The notes under the pieces are model-generated. The model searched no databases. It was not told the DNA's origin and worked only from the letters and a program-made list of their open reading frames with translations. DNA of 14,275 nt from Urinicoccus sp. (GTDB lineage: Bacteria > Bacillota > Clostridia > Tissierellales > Peptoniphilaceae), in assembly GCA_029983435.1 (NCBI GenBank), contig JASBZN010000020.1, positions 1 to 14,275 of the forward strand. The letters run 5' to 3'. Of the stretch, positions 7,001-14,174 are shown in pieces. The position numbers and the translations under genes are program-made. Position 1 is the stretch's first letter; every line of letters begins with the position of its first letter.

Positions 7001-8454
7001 AGTATTTTAGCAGTAGGGGACATAAAGAAAAAATTAGCTTTTGGCAAGCGGTAATTCAGGGCCTAGCACCAGATGGAGGCCTCTATCTTCCAGAGGAAAT
7101 TCCCGAGCTGGATTTTAGACGCTATCAAGATGCCGACTATCGGACACTTGCTTTTGAAATGCTGCGTTCTTTTGTGGATCCAGATGATGAAGATAAGATG
7201 AAAGCTTGTATCGAAGAAGGCTATAGGGACTCTTTTTCTAAGGAAAACTTGATAGATATCCATGAGGAAGAGGATTTTTCTATCTTGGAACTTTACCATG
7301 GACAAACAGCGGCTTTTAAGGATTTTGCCCTGTCTCTTTTACCACAATTTATGAAGAGAGCATCGGATGAAAATCTTTTAATTCTTACAGCTACTTCTGG
7401 TGATACGGGAAAAGCTGCGATGGAAGGGTTTAAAAATGTTCCGGGGATTGATATTGCTGTTTTTTATCCCTATCAAGGAGTCAGTGAAATACAGCACCTT
7501 CAAATGGCGACTCAAGAAGGGGATAACACCCACACCTTTGCGATTCAAGGGAATTTTGACGATGCCCAAAGAGGGGTTAAGAACCTGTTTTTACAAGAAG
7601 AGTTAAGGGAAAGACTGGCAAAGAATAATTGTCGTCTGTCTTCCGCCAACTCCATTAATATTGGTCGTCTTTTGCCCCAAAGTGTTTATTATGCCTATGG
7701 ATACTTGCAACTTGTGAAGAGAAAAAAGTTGACCTATGGAGAACCCTTAGATATTGTGGTGCCAACGGGAAATTTTGGAGATATTTTAGCTGGATATTTG
7801 GCAAAGAAAATGGGACTACCTCTAGGAGATTTTATCTGTGCTTCCAATAAAAACAATGTCCTCAGCGATTTTCTTCAAAAGGGAGTTTACGATATTCATC
7901 GTCCCTTTTATAAGACAACATCACCTTCCATGGATATTTTAGTATCCAGTAATGTGGAAAGATTCCTTTATTTTTTAACAGAAGACTGTAAAAAAGTGGC
8001 AGACTTCCAAGAACAACTGGCCGAAAAGGGTGTCTATCAATTAGATAGAGAAACGAAAGAAAAAATGAAAGATTGGTACGGGTATTTTGCTGAGGAAGCA
8101 GAAGCTAAAGAGGAAATTCAAAGGATTTACGAAAACTACCATTACTTAATAGACCCGCATACAGCGGTGGCCAGTGTATGCTATGAAAAGCATAAAAAAG
8201 AAACAGGAAGTAAGAGACAAACCCTGATTCTTTCTACTGCTAGTCCCTATAAGTTTCCCCATACGGTATTAGAGGCTCTAAATTGCGAAGAAGCGTTAAA
8301 GGATAAGGAAGCTATTGAAAAACTTCATCAACTTACAGGGCAAGAAGTGCCAAGTGTGATTTCTTCCTTGTGGACCAAAAGTCAAAGACCTGACCGGGTC
8401 ATTGCAAGTAAAGAGATGGGAAAAGTTGTTGAGGAAATAGGTGAATTAAAATGA
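6997..8454 (+). CDS. thrC: Threonine synthase
   Basis: This PLP enzyme converts O-phosphohomoserine to threonine. The N-terminus MKYFSSRGHKEKISFWQAVIQGLAPDGGLYLPEEIP is the classical ThrC opening, although its second half is the better conserved part. The PLP lysine is Lys108 in GQTAAFKDFA. The phosphate/PLP loop TATSGDTGKAAMEG follows, then SANSINIGRLLPQ and VPTGNFGDILAGYLAKKMG. The 485 aa length fits the longer bacterial/fungal-like subgroup. The start ATG overlaps the proA stop (ATGA), and the stop overlaps thrB in the same way. The family assignment is secure. The operon supplies both last steps of threonine synthesis, whereas homoserine dehydrogenase must be elsewhere. Confidence 0.96.
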   Translation: MKYFSSRGHKEKISFWQAVIQGLAPDGGLYLPEEIPELDFRRYQDADYRTLAFEMLRSFVDPDDEDKMKACIEEGYRDSFSKENLIDIHEEEDFSILELYHGQTAAFKDFALSLLPQFMKRASDENLLILTATSGDTGKAAMEGFKNVPGIDIAVFYPYQGVSEIQHLQMATQEGDNTHTFAIQGNFDDAQRGVKNLFLQEELRERLAKNNCRLSSANSINIGRLLPQSVYYAYGYLQLVKRKKLTYGEPLDIVVPTGNFGDILAGYLAKKMGLPLGDFICASNKNNVLSDFLQKGVYDIHRPFYKTTSPSMDILVSSNVERFLYFLTEDCKKVADFQEQLAEKGVYQLDRETKEKMKDWYGYFAEEAEAKEEIQRIYENYHYLIDPHTAVASVCYEKHKKETGSKRQTLILSTASPYKFPHTVLEALNCEEALKDKEAIEKLHQLTGQEVPSVISSLWTKSQRPDRVIASKEMGKVVEEIGELK

Positions 8455-9281
8455 AACTACGGATACCGGCAACTTCTGCTAACATTGGTCCAGGGTTTGA
8501 TGTGGCAGGCTTAGCCTTGGGACTTTATCAATACCTAGAAGTAAACTTAGCGGATAAGACGAATTTAGGCCCAGACCACTTGGTTTATGTGGCCTATGAA
8601 AGAGCCTTTGCCTATAGGGGACAGGATCCAAAACCTGCCTCCTTTAACTATTATGGAGATATTCCACGGTCCAGAGGATTGGGGTCCAGTGCTGCCTGTA
8701 TTGTGGCGGGTCTTGTGGCAGCCAATGAACTAGGGGCTTTAAACTTATCCCAAGACCAGCTTTTAAATTTGGCCACTGAAATAGAGGGGCATCCAGACAA
8801 TGTGGCGCCAGCTCTTTTAGGGGGCTTGGTTTATTCTATGGTGGATGAAGTTGTTTACTCTAAAAAAGTGCCAGTCCACTCAAGTTTACTCTTTACCCTA
8901 TGTATCCCAGAGACGGAGTTTTCCACTGAGAAGGCCCGGGGACTTTTGCCTAAAAAGCTGGAGATGAAAGATGCTGTTTGTAACCTTTCTCACCTTCCCT
9001 TTTTAATTCAAGCTTTAGAAGAAGGGGATTTTGACCTTTTAAAATTGGCGTCAAAAGACTGCCTTCATGAACCCTATCGGGGTCCATACATTCCTTACTT
9101 TTTAGATTTAAAAAAAGCCCTTGAAAAAAAGGCCTGTGTCCATATTTCTGGAGCTGGCTCCACGAGTCTACTTATTTCAAAAGTTCCACTTAAAGAAGAA
9201 TTGGAGGATCTAACCAAGGGAGAGGCAAAGATTTTACAAGTAACCATTGACCAAGAAGGGGTAAAAAAAATAGACCATTAG
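8451..9281 (+). CDS. thrB: Homoserine kinase (GHMP family), slightly short
   Basis: The enzyme phosphorylates homoserine with ATP to give the ThrC substrate. The N-terminal RIPATSANIGPGFD block (4-17) and the ATP loop PRSRGLGSSAA (72-82) are canonical. So are EIEGHPDNVAPALLGGL after them and the C-terminal HISGAGSTSLL glycine-rich segment. At 276 aa it is about 20-30 residues shorter than most family members. The deficit lies mainly between the first block and the ATP loop, where the usual strand pair after LYQYLEV is reduced. All catalytic motifs remain, so activity is expected. It starts within the thrC stop (ATGA). Its last codons and stop lie in the 5' arm of the terminator shared with the convergent gene. 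Confidence 0.94.
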   Translation: MKLRIPATSANIGPGFDVAGLALGLYQYLEVNLADKTNLGPDHLVYVAYERAFAYRGQDPKPASFNYYGDIPRSRGLGSSAACIVAGLVAANELGALNLSQDQLLNLATEIEGHPDNVAPALLGGLVYSMVDEVVYSKKVPVHSSLLFTLCIPETEFSTEKARGLLPKKLEMKDAVCNLSHLPFLIQALEEGDFDLLKLASKDCLHEPYRGPYIPYFLDLKKALEKKACVHISGAGSTSLLISKVPLKEELEDLTKGEAKILQVTIDQEGVKKIDH

Positions 9282-9304
9282 GATCATCCTAATGGTCTAT
9301 TTTT
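9266..9304. terminator. Bidirectional terminator between thrB and the AlaX-like gene
   Basis: TAGACCATTAGG (9271-9282) pairs with CCTAATGGTCTA (9288-9299) around a 5-nt loop. AAAAA before and TTTTT after extend the stem on both strands. The thrB stop TAG (9279-9281) and the convergent stop (9289-9291, - strand) are both inside the stem, so the hairpin is partly coding on both strands. Confidence 0.93.
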
Positions 9305-10422
9305 GCTTGAAAACGAATTAAGAATTTTTCTAAAACCTCAGGTAAATACTTAGTAGCAACATTTCCTTGAACTCTTAAGTAATTTCCACCGCCTTCTAGT
9401 TTATAGGCATCTTTTAAACGGTCATAGATTTCTTTTAAATCTTCGTTTCGATTTTTAGAGAGACAAATTAAAAACTGCGAGTTTCCTACAGAGGGCAAAC
9501 CATAAATTTGTAAGTAGTCGTCTTGGTCCATAATATAAGCAGAAGCCTCTTTTAACTCATTAAAAGTAAGGTCAGTAATGGTCTTGTAAATGAGTTTAAT
9601 ACCATGAATATCGGAAGCAGCTGCCATTAATTTTTCAGCTAAGTCATTGTTTTTTCGACTTTGGAGCTTTTTCGCTTGGGACCGGTACTGTTCTTTCTTT
9701 AAAACTAAGTCTTTAGTTTTGGTATAAACTTGGTCTAAAGAGCAGTTGAGGAGTTGGCTCAGAGCTTTCATGTCCTTAGCCAATTTTTTGTATTCTTGGT
9801 GAGCTAATTGGCCAGCCACAAATTGAACTTCAATTCCTTGAGCAGATTTTTTATAGTTAAAAATTCTAGTTTCCCCAACTTCGCCAGTTCGGACCAAATG
9901 AGGTCCCATGGATTTTTGCAGGGGATAGTCTCCAATTCGAACTAAGACTCCATTATCAATTTTAGTTTGCTTAACTCGGAGGTTGGCTAAAACGGTATAG
10001 CTTACCAGGTCTTCCACTTGGTCCAACGCTCGGAAGCCAAGGTCTTGAGCATCCAAGGTAAGACTTGCGTGATCTTGATAAATATAGTAATCCAAGGTGG
10101 GGATATTTAAGAGGTGGTTAAAGGCTAAGCTGTAAAGGACCCGAGCTAGAGAAAGTTGCATAAAGGGAAGACGCTTGGACCAGTCAATTTCTTGCTTTGC
10201 ATCTTTTGGTTGCCCCTGAAGGGTTACTTGGTAATTTTTATCGAGCTTAACAATTTTTTCCACAGGAAGGCCGCCAAGCGTTCCAGCTTGTTGGTCGTAG
10301 TAGGGGGTTTTTTCTAAAAAGATTGTATCATTTAAGAGATAGGTATTCTCTTCGCTTGTCTTATTCAGGTCTACCGTTAATTCTTTTCGGTAGGGTTTAT
10401 AGTCTAATTTATCCATTTTCAT
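9289..10422 (-). CDS. AlaX/AlaRS editing-domain-like protein with DHHA1 tail and degenerate zinc site
   Basis: The architecture matches Firmicutes alanyl-tRNA editing proteins of 370-400 aa. An AlaRS-like beta domain (DTIFLEKTPYY, 32-42; GTLGG, 47-51) is followed by IDWSKR (79-84), the editing core, a coiled coil (about 225-275), and a DHHA1-like end with GGG at 344-346. Such enzymes hydrolyse mischarged Ser- or Gly-tRNA-Ala using zinc held by HxxxH and CxxxH. Here the first pair aligns to Ser91 and Val95. In the second, SMGPH, only His175 survives and Cys has become Ser171. LVRTGEVG after it keeps the family context. Editing activity is therefore doubtful; it may be a binding protein or a diverged hydrolase. 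ATG 10422 and ATG 10416 are both possible starts, with AAAGG at 4 and 10 nt. It is transcribed divergently from comEC. Confidence 0.72.
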   Translation of the reverse strand: MKMDKLDYKPYRKELTVDLNKTSEENTYLLNDTIFLEKTPYYDQQAGTLGGLPVEKIVKLDKNYQVTLQGQPKDAKQEIDWSKRLPFMQLSLARVLYSLAFNHLLNIPTLDYYIYQDHASLTLDAQDLGFRALDQVEDLVSYTVLANLRVKQTKIDNGVLVRIGDYPLQKSMGPHLVRTGEVGETRIFNYKKSAQGIEVQFVAGQLAHQEYKKLAKDMKALSQLLNCSLDQVYTKTKDLVLKKEQYRSQAKKLQSRKNNDLAEKLMAAASDIHGIKLIYKTITDLTFNELKEASAYIMDQDDYLQIYGLPSVGNSQFLICLSKNRNEDLKEIYDRLKDAYKLEGGGNYLRVQGNVATKYLPEVLEKFLIRFQAKIDH

Positions 10423-10444
10423 CCATCCTTTGCTTCTTTTATTT

Positions 10445-10474
10445 TACCATAACTTTAGGTACAATGGTATGGTA
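10445..10474. promoter_or_regulatory. Divergent control region with TACCAT/ATGGTA repeats
   Basis: The 62-nt gap between the AlaX-like gene and comEC holds TACCAT (10445-10450) opposite two overlapping ATGGTA copies (10464-10469, 10469-10474). TACAAT at 10460-10465 may be the -10 for comEC, but its -35 (TTTTAT) is weak. TAAAAT on the - strand (10446-10441) may serve the other gene. Both promoter calls are tentative. Confidence 0.3.
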
Positions 10475-10484
10475 GGAGGAGCTT

Positions 10485-12770
10485 ATGGTTTACTTAGCCA
10501 GTATTATTTTTGGACTTTATGCAGGATTTACAAGTGAAAATCTATTTTTTCTCATCCTAATCCTGGGAGTAGGAGCTGTCTGGCTTTTTTCCTATCTGGA
10601 TAAGGAAGTCCAAAGTAAGGCAATTTTTTGCCTAATTTTAGGGGCTCTTTTTTTCTGCCGGGGAAGTATGACTTCGACTCAAGCCATTGTACCCTGTGAA
10701 GGAGCTTTTCAAGGAAAAGTTCTTAGGGTGGTAGAAAAAGAAAAAAATTACCAGATGGTCTTAAAGGTAAAAGGCAAGGGAAAGATTTTATTTTATAGTA
10801 AAAATTCTCTTCCTCCAGGAAGCCAAGGAGTTTTTAAGGGCCACCTTTTTCCTAGAGAGGAGGCTAGTGACTGGTCAACGGATTCCTATCCCAATTATTT
10901 AATCTCCCAAGGGATTGGAGGCAGTGGCTACGGAAGATGGGTAAAGGAGGTTAAGAAACCAAACTTTCTTTATCGTTTCCAAGAAGCTTTAGAAAGACGG
11001 ATTGGGGGACAGAACCTAAATTCAGCGGCTCGAAGCCTTTACCAAGAGGTTATTTTATCTAAAAAACAAGATTCTTTCTGGTCTGATCAATTAAGGACCT
11101 TAGGATTATCTCACATTTTAGCGATATCAGGCTTACATATTGGCCTTCTTTATGGAAGTTTAGCTTTTATTTTAGAAAAGTTTTTAGGAAGAAGGAGGGC
11201 AGGGATTCTTTCTTATTTATTTGCCCTTCTTTATCTTGTTTTTATTGGGGGATCTATTGCAGGGTTTCGGGTTCTCTTTTTCTTGCTTTTCCACTTAATA
11301 GGCGAAAGAAAGAAGATTCGATTTAACTATGGAAAGCTCTTCGTTTTTGCTGCGGGGCTTCAGCTTTTTCTTTTTCCTTTACATTTTTATTCCCTGGGTT
11401 TTTACCTATCCTATGGGTCTTACTTTAGCCTGATTTTTTTAAAGCCTTCTATTGATAGGATGTTTTATCCATTTAAGTCTGGAATTTTTCAGCTTATTAC
11501 AGCCTCACTGGCTGTTACTGTGGGGATTCTACCCTTTTTGTTGGTGGTTAATTTTGAAGTGAACCTTGCCCAAGTACTGGCAAATATTATTTTACTTCCT
11601 CTTTATAGTCTTTTTATTAGTCTTAGTTTTTTCTATGCCCTGGTTCAAAGCTTGGGACTTCCGTCTTTTTTTATAGTAGAGCTTTTAAATCTTTTTAGTG
11701 AGATTCTTTTAGAAGGAAATCAGCTGTTAGAAGTTTTTACCCTCCTAAAAGTTCGTTTTGGAAAACCGAGACTGGAAGCCCTGATTCTTTACTACATGGT
11801 TCTTTATATAGTTTTTGTAGGGAAGCAGTTTAAACTTAAAGAGCGAGAACTTTTAGGCAGGTCTCTAGTGGTCTTTACTTTGGGACTTTTACTTTCTAGT
11901 CTAGTTGCAAAAAACCAGCCAGGTGTTTATTTTATCTATGTAGGGCAAGGCGATAGTAGCTTAATTCAAACAAAAAACACCCTTTGTCTAGTAGATACAG
12001 GAGGAGCAAAAAAATCCAGACCAGCTAAGCGGTATTTAGTTCCATTTTTAAAGGCCAGGGGGATCCAAAAGCTTGACCATATTATCATTAGCCATTGGGA
12101 CGATGACCACTGTGACGGTTTAAGAGACTTAGCCCAAGAGTTTGAAATTGGTCAGGTCCATTTTTCCCATAACTATAATAAGTGGGATGATTTTTTCCAA
12201 GAAGAAGACATAAGAAGGACTTATTTTAAACCAGGCTTTAGCTATAAATTGGATAAGGATCTAACTCTAGATGTCCTAGCTGGAAATACCTTAGGAGATA
12301 TGGAAAATAATCGTTCTTTAGTATTTTATGCCAAAATGGACCATAAAAAAATTCTCTTTCCAGGAGATGGAGAAAAAGAATTAGAAGATCGGTTAAGTCC
12401 CTATAAAGCTCACGTTTACCATGTTGCCCACCATGGATCCAAGACTTCCACCAGTCAAAGATTTTTAGATAGGGTGGGTCCTGAAATTTCTGTTATCTCC
12501 TCAGGCAAAGACAACCCCTATGGTCATCCTCATAAGGAAGTGGTAGATCGTTTAAAAAGAAGTAAGACGGAGGTTTGCCAGTTAAAAGATCAGGGGAGTC
12601 TTTTTTATAGTACTGAAACTGGGACAATACAGTCAACAAATCAAGGGATAGAGCTCACGCTTTATGGTAAAATAGTATATATTCTAGTGTTCAACCTGTA
12701 TTGTTATTTATTAAGAGAGGTCAGTGGAAGCTATGGATTACTTACAAATCGAAAAAGAAATAGCAAGTAA
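10485..12770 (+). CDS. comEC: ComEC/Rec2 DNA uptake channel protein with C-terminal overrun
   Basis: ComEC carries single-stranded DNA across the membrane during natural transformation. Order: two or three N-terminal membrane segments (1-65), an OB-fold-like external domain (about 70-150), and the competence core with ISGLHIG at 214-220 and many membrane helices to about 470. A metallo-beta-lactamase domain follows, with HWDDDH at 537-542 and HHG at 649-651, then SGKDNPYGHPH. The AGGAGGA ribosome binding site is 4 nt before ATG. The domain normally ends about where GSLFYSTETGTI lies. Here the frame stays open for about 45 more residues, partly hydrophobic then basic, and runs into holA by 38-47 nt. 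No comEA is in the window, and many Firmicutes keep comEC without proven competence. Family is certain; a functional tail is not. Confidence 0.94.
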   Translation: MVYLASIIFGLYAGFTSENLFFLILILGVGAVWLFSYLDKEVQSKAIFCLILGALFFCRGSMTSTQAIVPCEGAFQGKVLRVVEKEKNYQMVLKVKGKGKILFYSKNSLPPGSQGVFKGHLFPREEASDWSTDSYPNYLISQGIGGSGYGRWVKEVKKPNFLYRFQEALERRIGGQNLNSAARSLYQEVILSKKQDSFWSDQLRTLGLSHILAISGLHIGLLYGSLAFILEKFLGRRRAGILSYLFALLYLVFIGGSIAGFRVLFFLLFHLIGERKKIRFNYGKLFVFAAGLQLFLFPLHFYSLGFYLSYGSYFSLIFLKPSIDRMFYPFKSGIFQLITASLAVTVGILPFLLVVNFEVNLAQVLANIILLPLYSLFISLSFFYALVQSLGLPSFFIVELLNLFSEILLEGNQLLEVFTLLKVRFGKPRLEALILYYMVLYIVFVGKQFKLKERELLGRSLVVFTLGLLLSSLVAKNQPGVYFIYVGQGDSSLIQTKNTLCLVDTGGAKKSRPAKRYLVPFLKARGIQKLDHIIISHWDDDHCDGLRDLAQEFEIGQVHFSHNYNKWDDFFQEEDIRRTYFKPGFSYKLDKDLTLDVLAGNTLGDMENNRSLVFYAKMDHKKILFPGDGEKELEDRLSPYKAHVYHVAHHGSKTSTSQRFLDRVGPEISVISSGKDNPYGHPHKEVVDRLKRSKTEVCQLKDQGSLFYSTETGTIQSTNQGIELTLYGKIVYILVFNLYCYLLREVSGSYGLLTNRKRNSK

Positions 12771-13743
12771 GCAAATTATTCTATTAAGTGGCGACGAAAA
12801 GTTTCTCATGGAAGAAATCATTCGAACCTTTATTAAACGGTGGATTCCTCAAGCCTATATGGATTTCAACCTTGTTTACCTAAAAGAAGACGTAAAGGAA
12901 AATCAAGTTTTAGATGCCTGTATGACCCTGCCTCTTATGGATGAAAGAAAGTTAGTCGTAGTAAAAGATGTGGAAAGTTTTGTAAATGATCAAAATCTAT
13001 CCAAGGATTTTTACAAGGAACTAGAAGACTTAAGAGAGGGGACTCTCTTAATTTTTATGGAATCTAAAAAAGCTCTAGACAAGAGAACCAAGCTCTATAA
13101 GACCATTAAAAAGCTAGGGAAGGTAATTCCTTGCCAAAGTTTAAACCGTCAAGAAGTCAGTCAATTTCTAAAGCGGCAAAATAAAGGGAGAGAAGAGACT
13201 TCTCTTTCTGTTATCCAATATTTCGTGGATATGATGGGTTACCTGCAAGGCACCACAAATCTTTTAGAGTTAAAGTTGGAATGGGAAAAGATTCTTTTGG
13301 CCTGCCAGGGGCGTCCAGTGGGAAGAAAAGATGTGGATTTTTTTCTAGCCTATGAAAAGGAAAAAAACATCTTTGCTTTTACTGATGCCTTTGTCAATAA
13401 AGACATAAAAAAAACCTTTGAGGCAATTGAGAGCCTAAAGGAACAAAATATGGATATTTATCAATTGTTAGGTCTTTTAAATCGGCAAATTGAAAATCTC
13501 TACCGGGCAAAAATCTTAGTTTCTCAGGGGTATAGGGAGCAGGACTTAAGACAGAGAATGGGGTTACACCCTTTTGTGGCAAAAAAACTTTTTCGCCAAG
13601 TAAATCAATACAAGCTCTCTCAGTTAAAGGCGATGCTGGATAGGCTGATTTTCCTAGACCAAGACCTAAAAACCTTGTCTGTTTCAGACCAGTACCTCTT
13701 TGAAGGAGAAATTTTAAAAATGATGACAGAAAACTCTCTATAA
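12733..13743 (+). CDS. holA: DNA polymerase III delta subunit
   Basis: Delta opens the sliding clamp as part of the clamp loader at the replication fork. The 336 aa protein has the family opening MDYLQIEKEIASKQIILLSGDEKFLMEE, of which GDEKFLMEE is the most recognisable part. LPLMDERKLVVVKD (about 56-69) comes next, and the delta C-terminal collar region includes NIFAFTDAF and IYQLLGLLNRQIENLYRAK. Two starts compete: GTG 12724 (AGAGAGG only 3 nt upstream) and ATG 12733 (12 nt). I prefer the ATG because the resulting N-terminus aligns with the family. Either start lies inside the comEC frame, so holA translation probably follows comEC. The stop TAA touches the terminator at 13743. Confidence 0.93.
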   Translation: MDYLQIEKEIASKQIILLSGDEKFLMEEIIRTFIKRWIPQAYMDFNLVYLKEDVKENQVLDACMTLPLMDERKLVVVKDVESFVNDQNLSKDFYKELEDLREGTLLIFMESKKALDKRTKLYKTIKKLGKVIPCQSLNRQEVSQFLKRQNKGREETSLSVIQYFVDMMGYLQGTTNLLELKLEWEKILLACQGRPVGRKDVDFFLAYEKEKNIFAFTDAFVNKDIKKTFEAIESLKEQNMDIYQLLGLLNRQIENLYRAKILVSQGYREQDLRQRMGLHPFVAKKLFRQVNQYKLSQLKAMLDRLIFLDQDLKTLSVSDQYLFEGEILKMMTENSL

Positions 13744-13783
13744 AATAAAAAAGATAGAACTTTTTGTTCTATCTTTTTTATTT
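13743..13783. terminator. Bidirectional terminator between holA and rpsT
   Basis: Two 18-nt arms (13743-13760 and 13766-13783) are perfectly complementary around a TTTTT loop. The inner stem GATAGAAC/GTTCTATC is flanked by A- and T-runs that serve both strands. The rpsT stop codon (13778-13780, - strand) lies inside the right arm, and the holA stop touches the left one. Confidence 0.93.
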
Positions 13784-14035
13784 AGCCAAATTTTTTGCCA
13801 TTCTACTTAAAGTACGTGAAGCTTTATTTTTGTGCATAACACCTTTTTTAGTAGCATTTTTAATTTTTTTATCGGCAACTTTTAATAATTCCTTTGCATC
13901 ATCTGTATTTCCAGCTTCAATTGCTTCGTTAAATTTACGGATAGTTGTTTTAACTCCAGAATTTAAGGAACGATTATGAGCTTCATTTTTGCGAGCAATA
14001 TCAACACGTTTGATTGCTGATTTAATATTTGCCAT
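13778..14035 (-). CDS. rpsT: 30S ribosomal protein S20
   Basis: This is a small basic primary binder of 16S rRNA in the 30S subunit. The 85 aa length and the N-terminus MANIKSAIKRVDIARKNEAHN are diagnostic, as are the Lys-rich middle and the ending KGVMHKNKASRTLSRMAKNL. The ribosome binding site GGAGGTGA (14047-14040) is a perfect anti-16S match 4 nt before ATG, as expected for a highly expressed gene. It is monocistronic: it has its own promoter upstream, a terminator directly at its stop, and it converges with holA. Confidence 0.98.
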   Translation of the reverse strand: MANIKSAIKRVDIARKNEAHNRSLNSGVKTTIRKFNEAIEAGNTDDAKELLKVADKKIKNATKKGVMHKNKASRTLSRMAKNLAK

Positions 14036-14068
14036 TTCTTCACCTCCAAGCTCTTATTAACTCTTTGT

Positions 14069-14097
14069 ATTTTATCATGACTTAAAGGCTTTTGCAA
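14069..14097 (-). promoter_or_regulatory. Promoter of rpsT
   Basis: On the - strand, TTGCAA (14097-14092) and TAAAAT (14074-14069) are 17 nt apart, and TGA precedes the -10 as an extended element. The start near 14062 gives a leader of about 27 nt. Confidence 0.75.
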
Positions 14098-14119
14098 GAA
14101 GTTTTCTAAGCCTGTCATA

Positions 14120-14149
14120 TTGCAAGTTTTTAAGAAAATATGATAAAAT
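14120..14149 (+). promoter_or_regulatory. Promoter of the signal peptidase gene
   Basis: TTGCAA (14120-14125) and TAAAAT (14144-14149) are 18 nt apart, with TGA as extended -10. The element set is the same as in the divergent rpsT promoter, and the two -35 boxes are separated by 22 nt. The start near 14156 leaves a leader of about 19 nt. Confidence 0.7.
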
Positions 14150-14174
14150 AAGGAATTAGTGATAGGAGGTTGAA

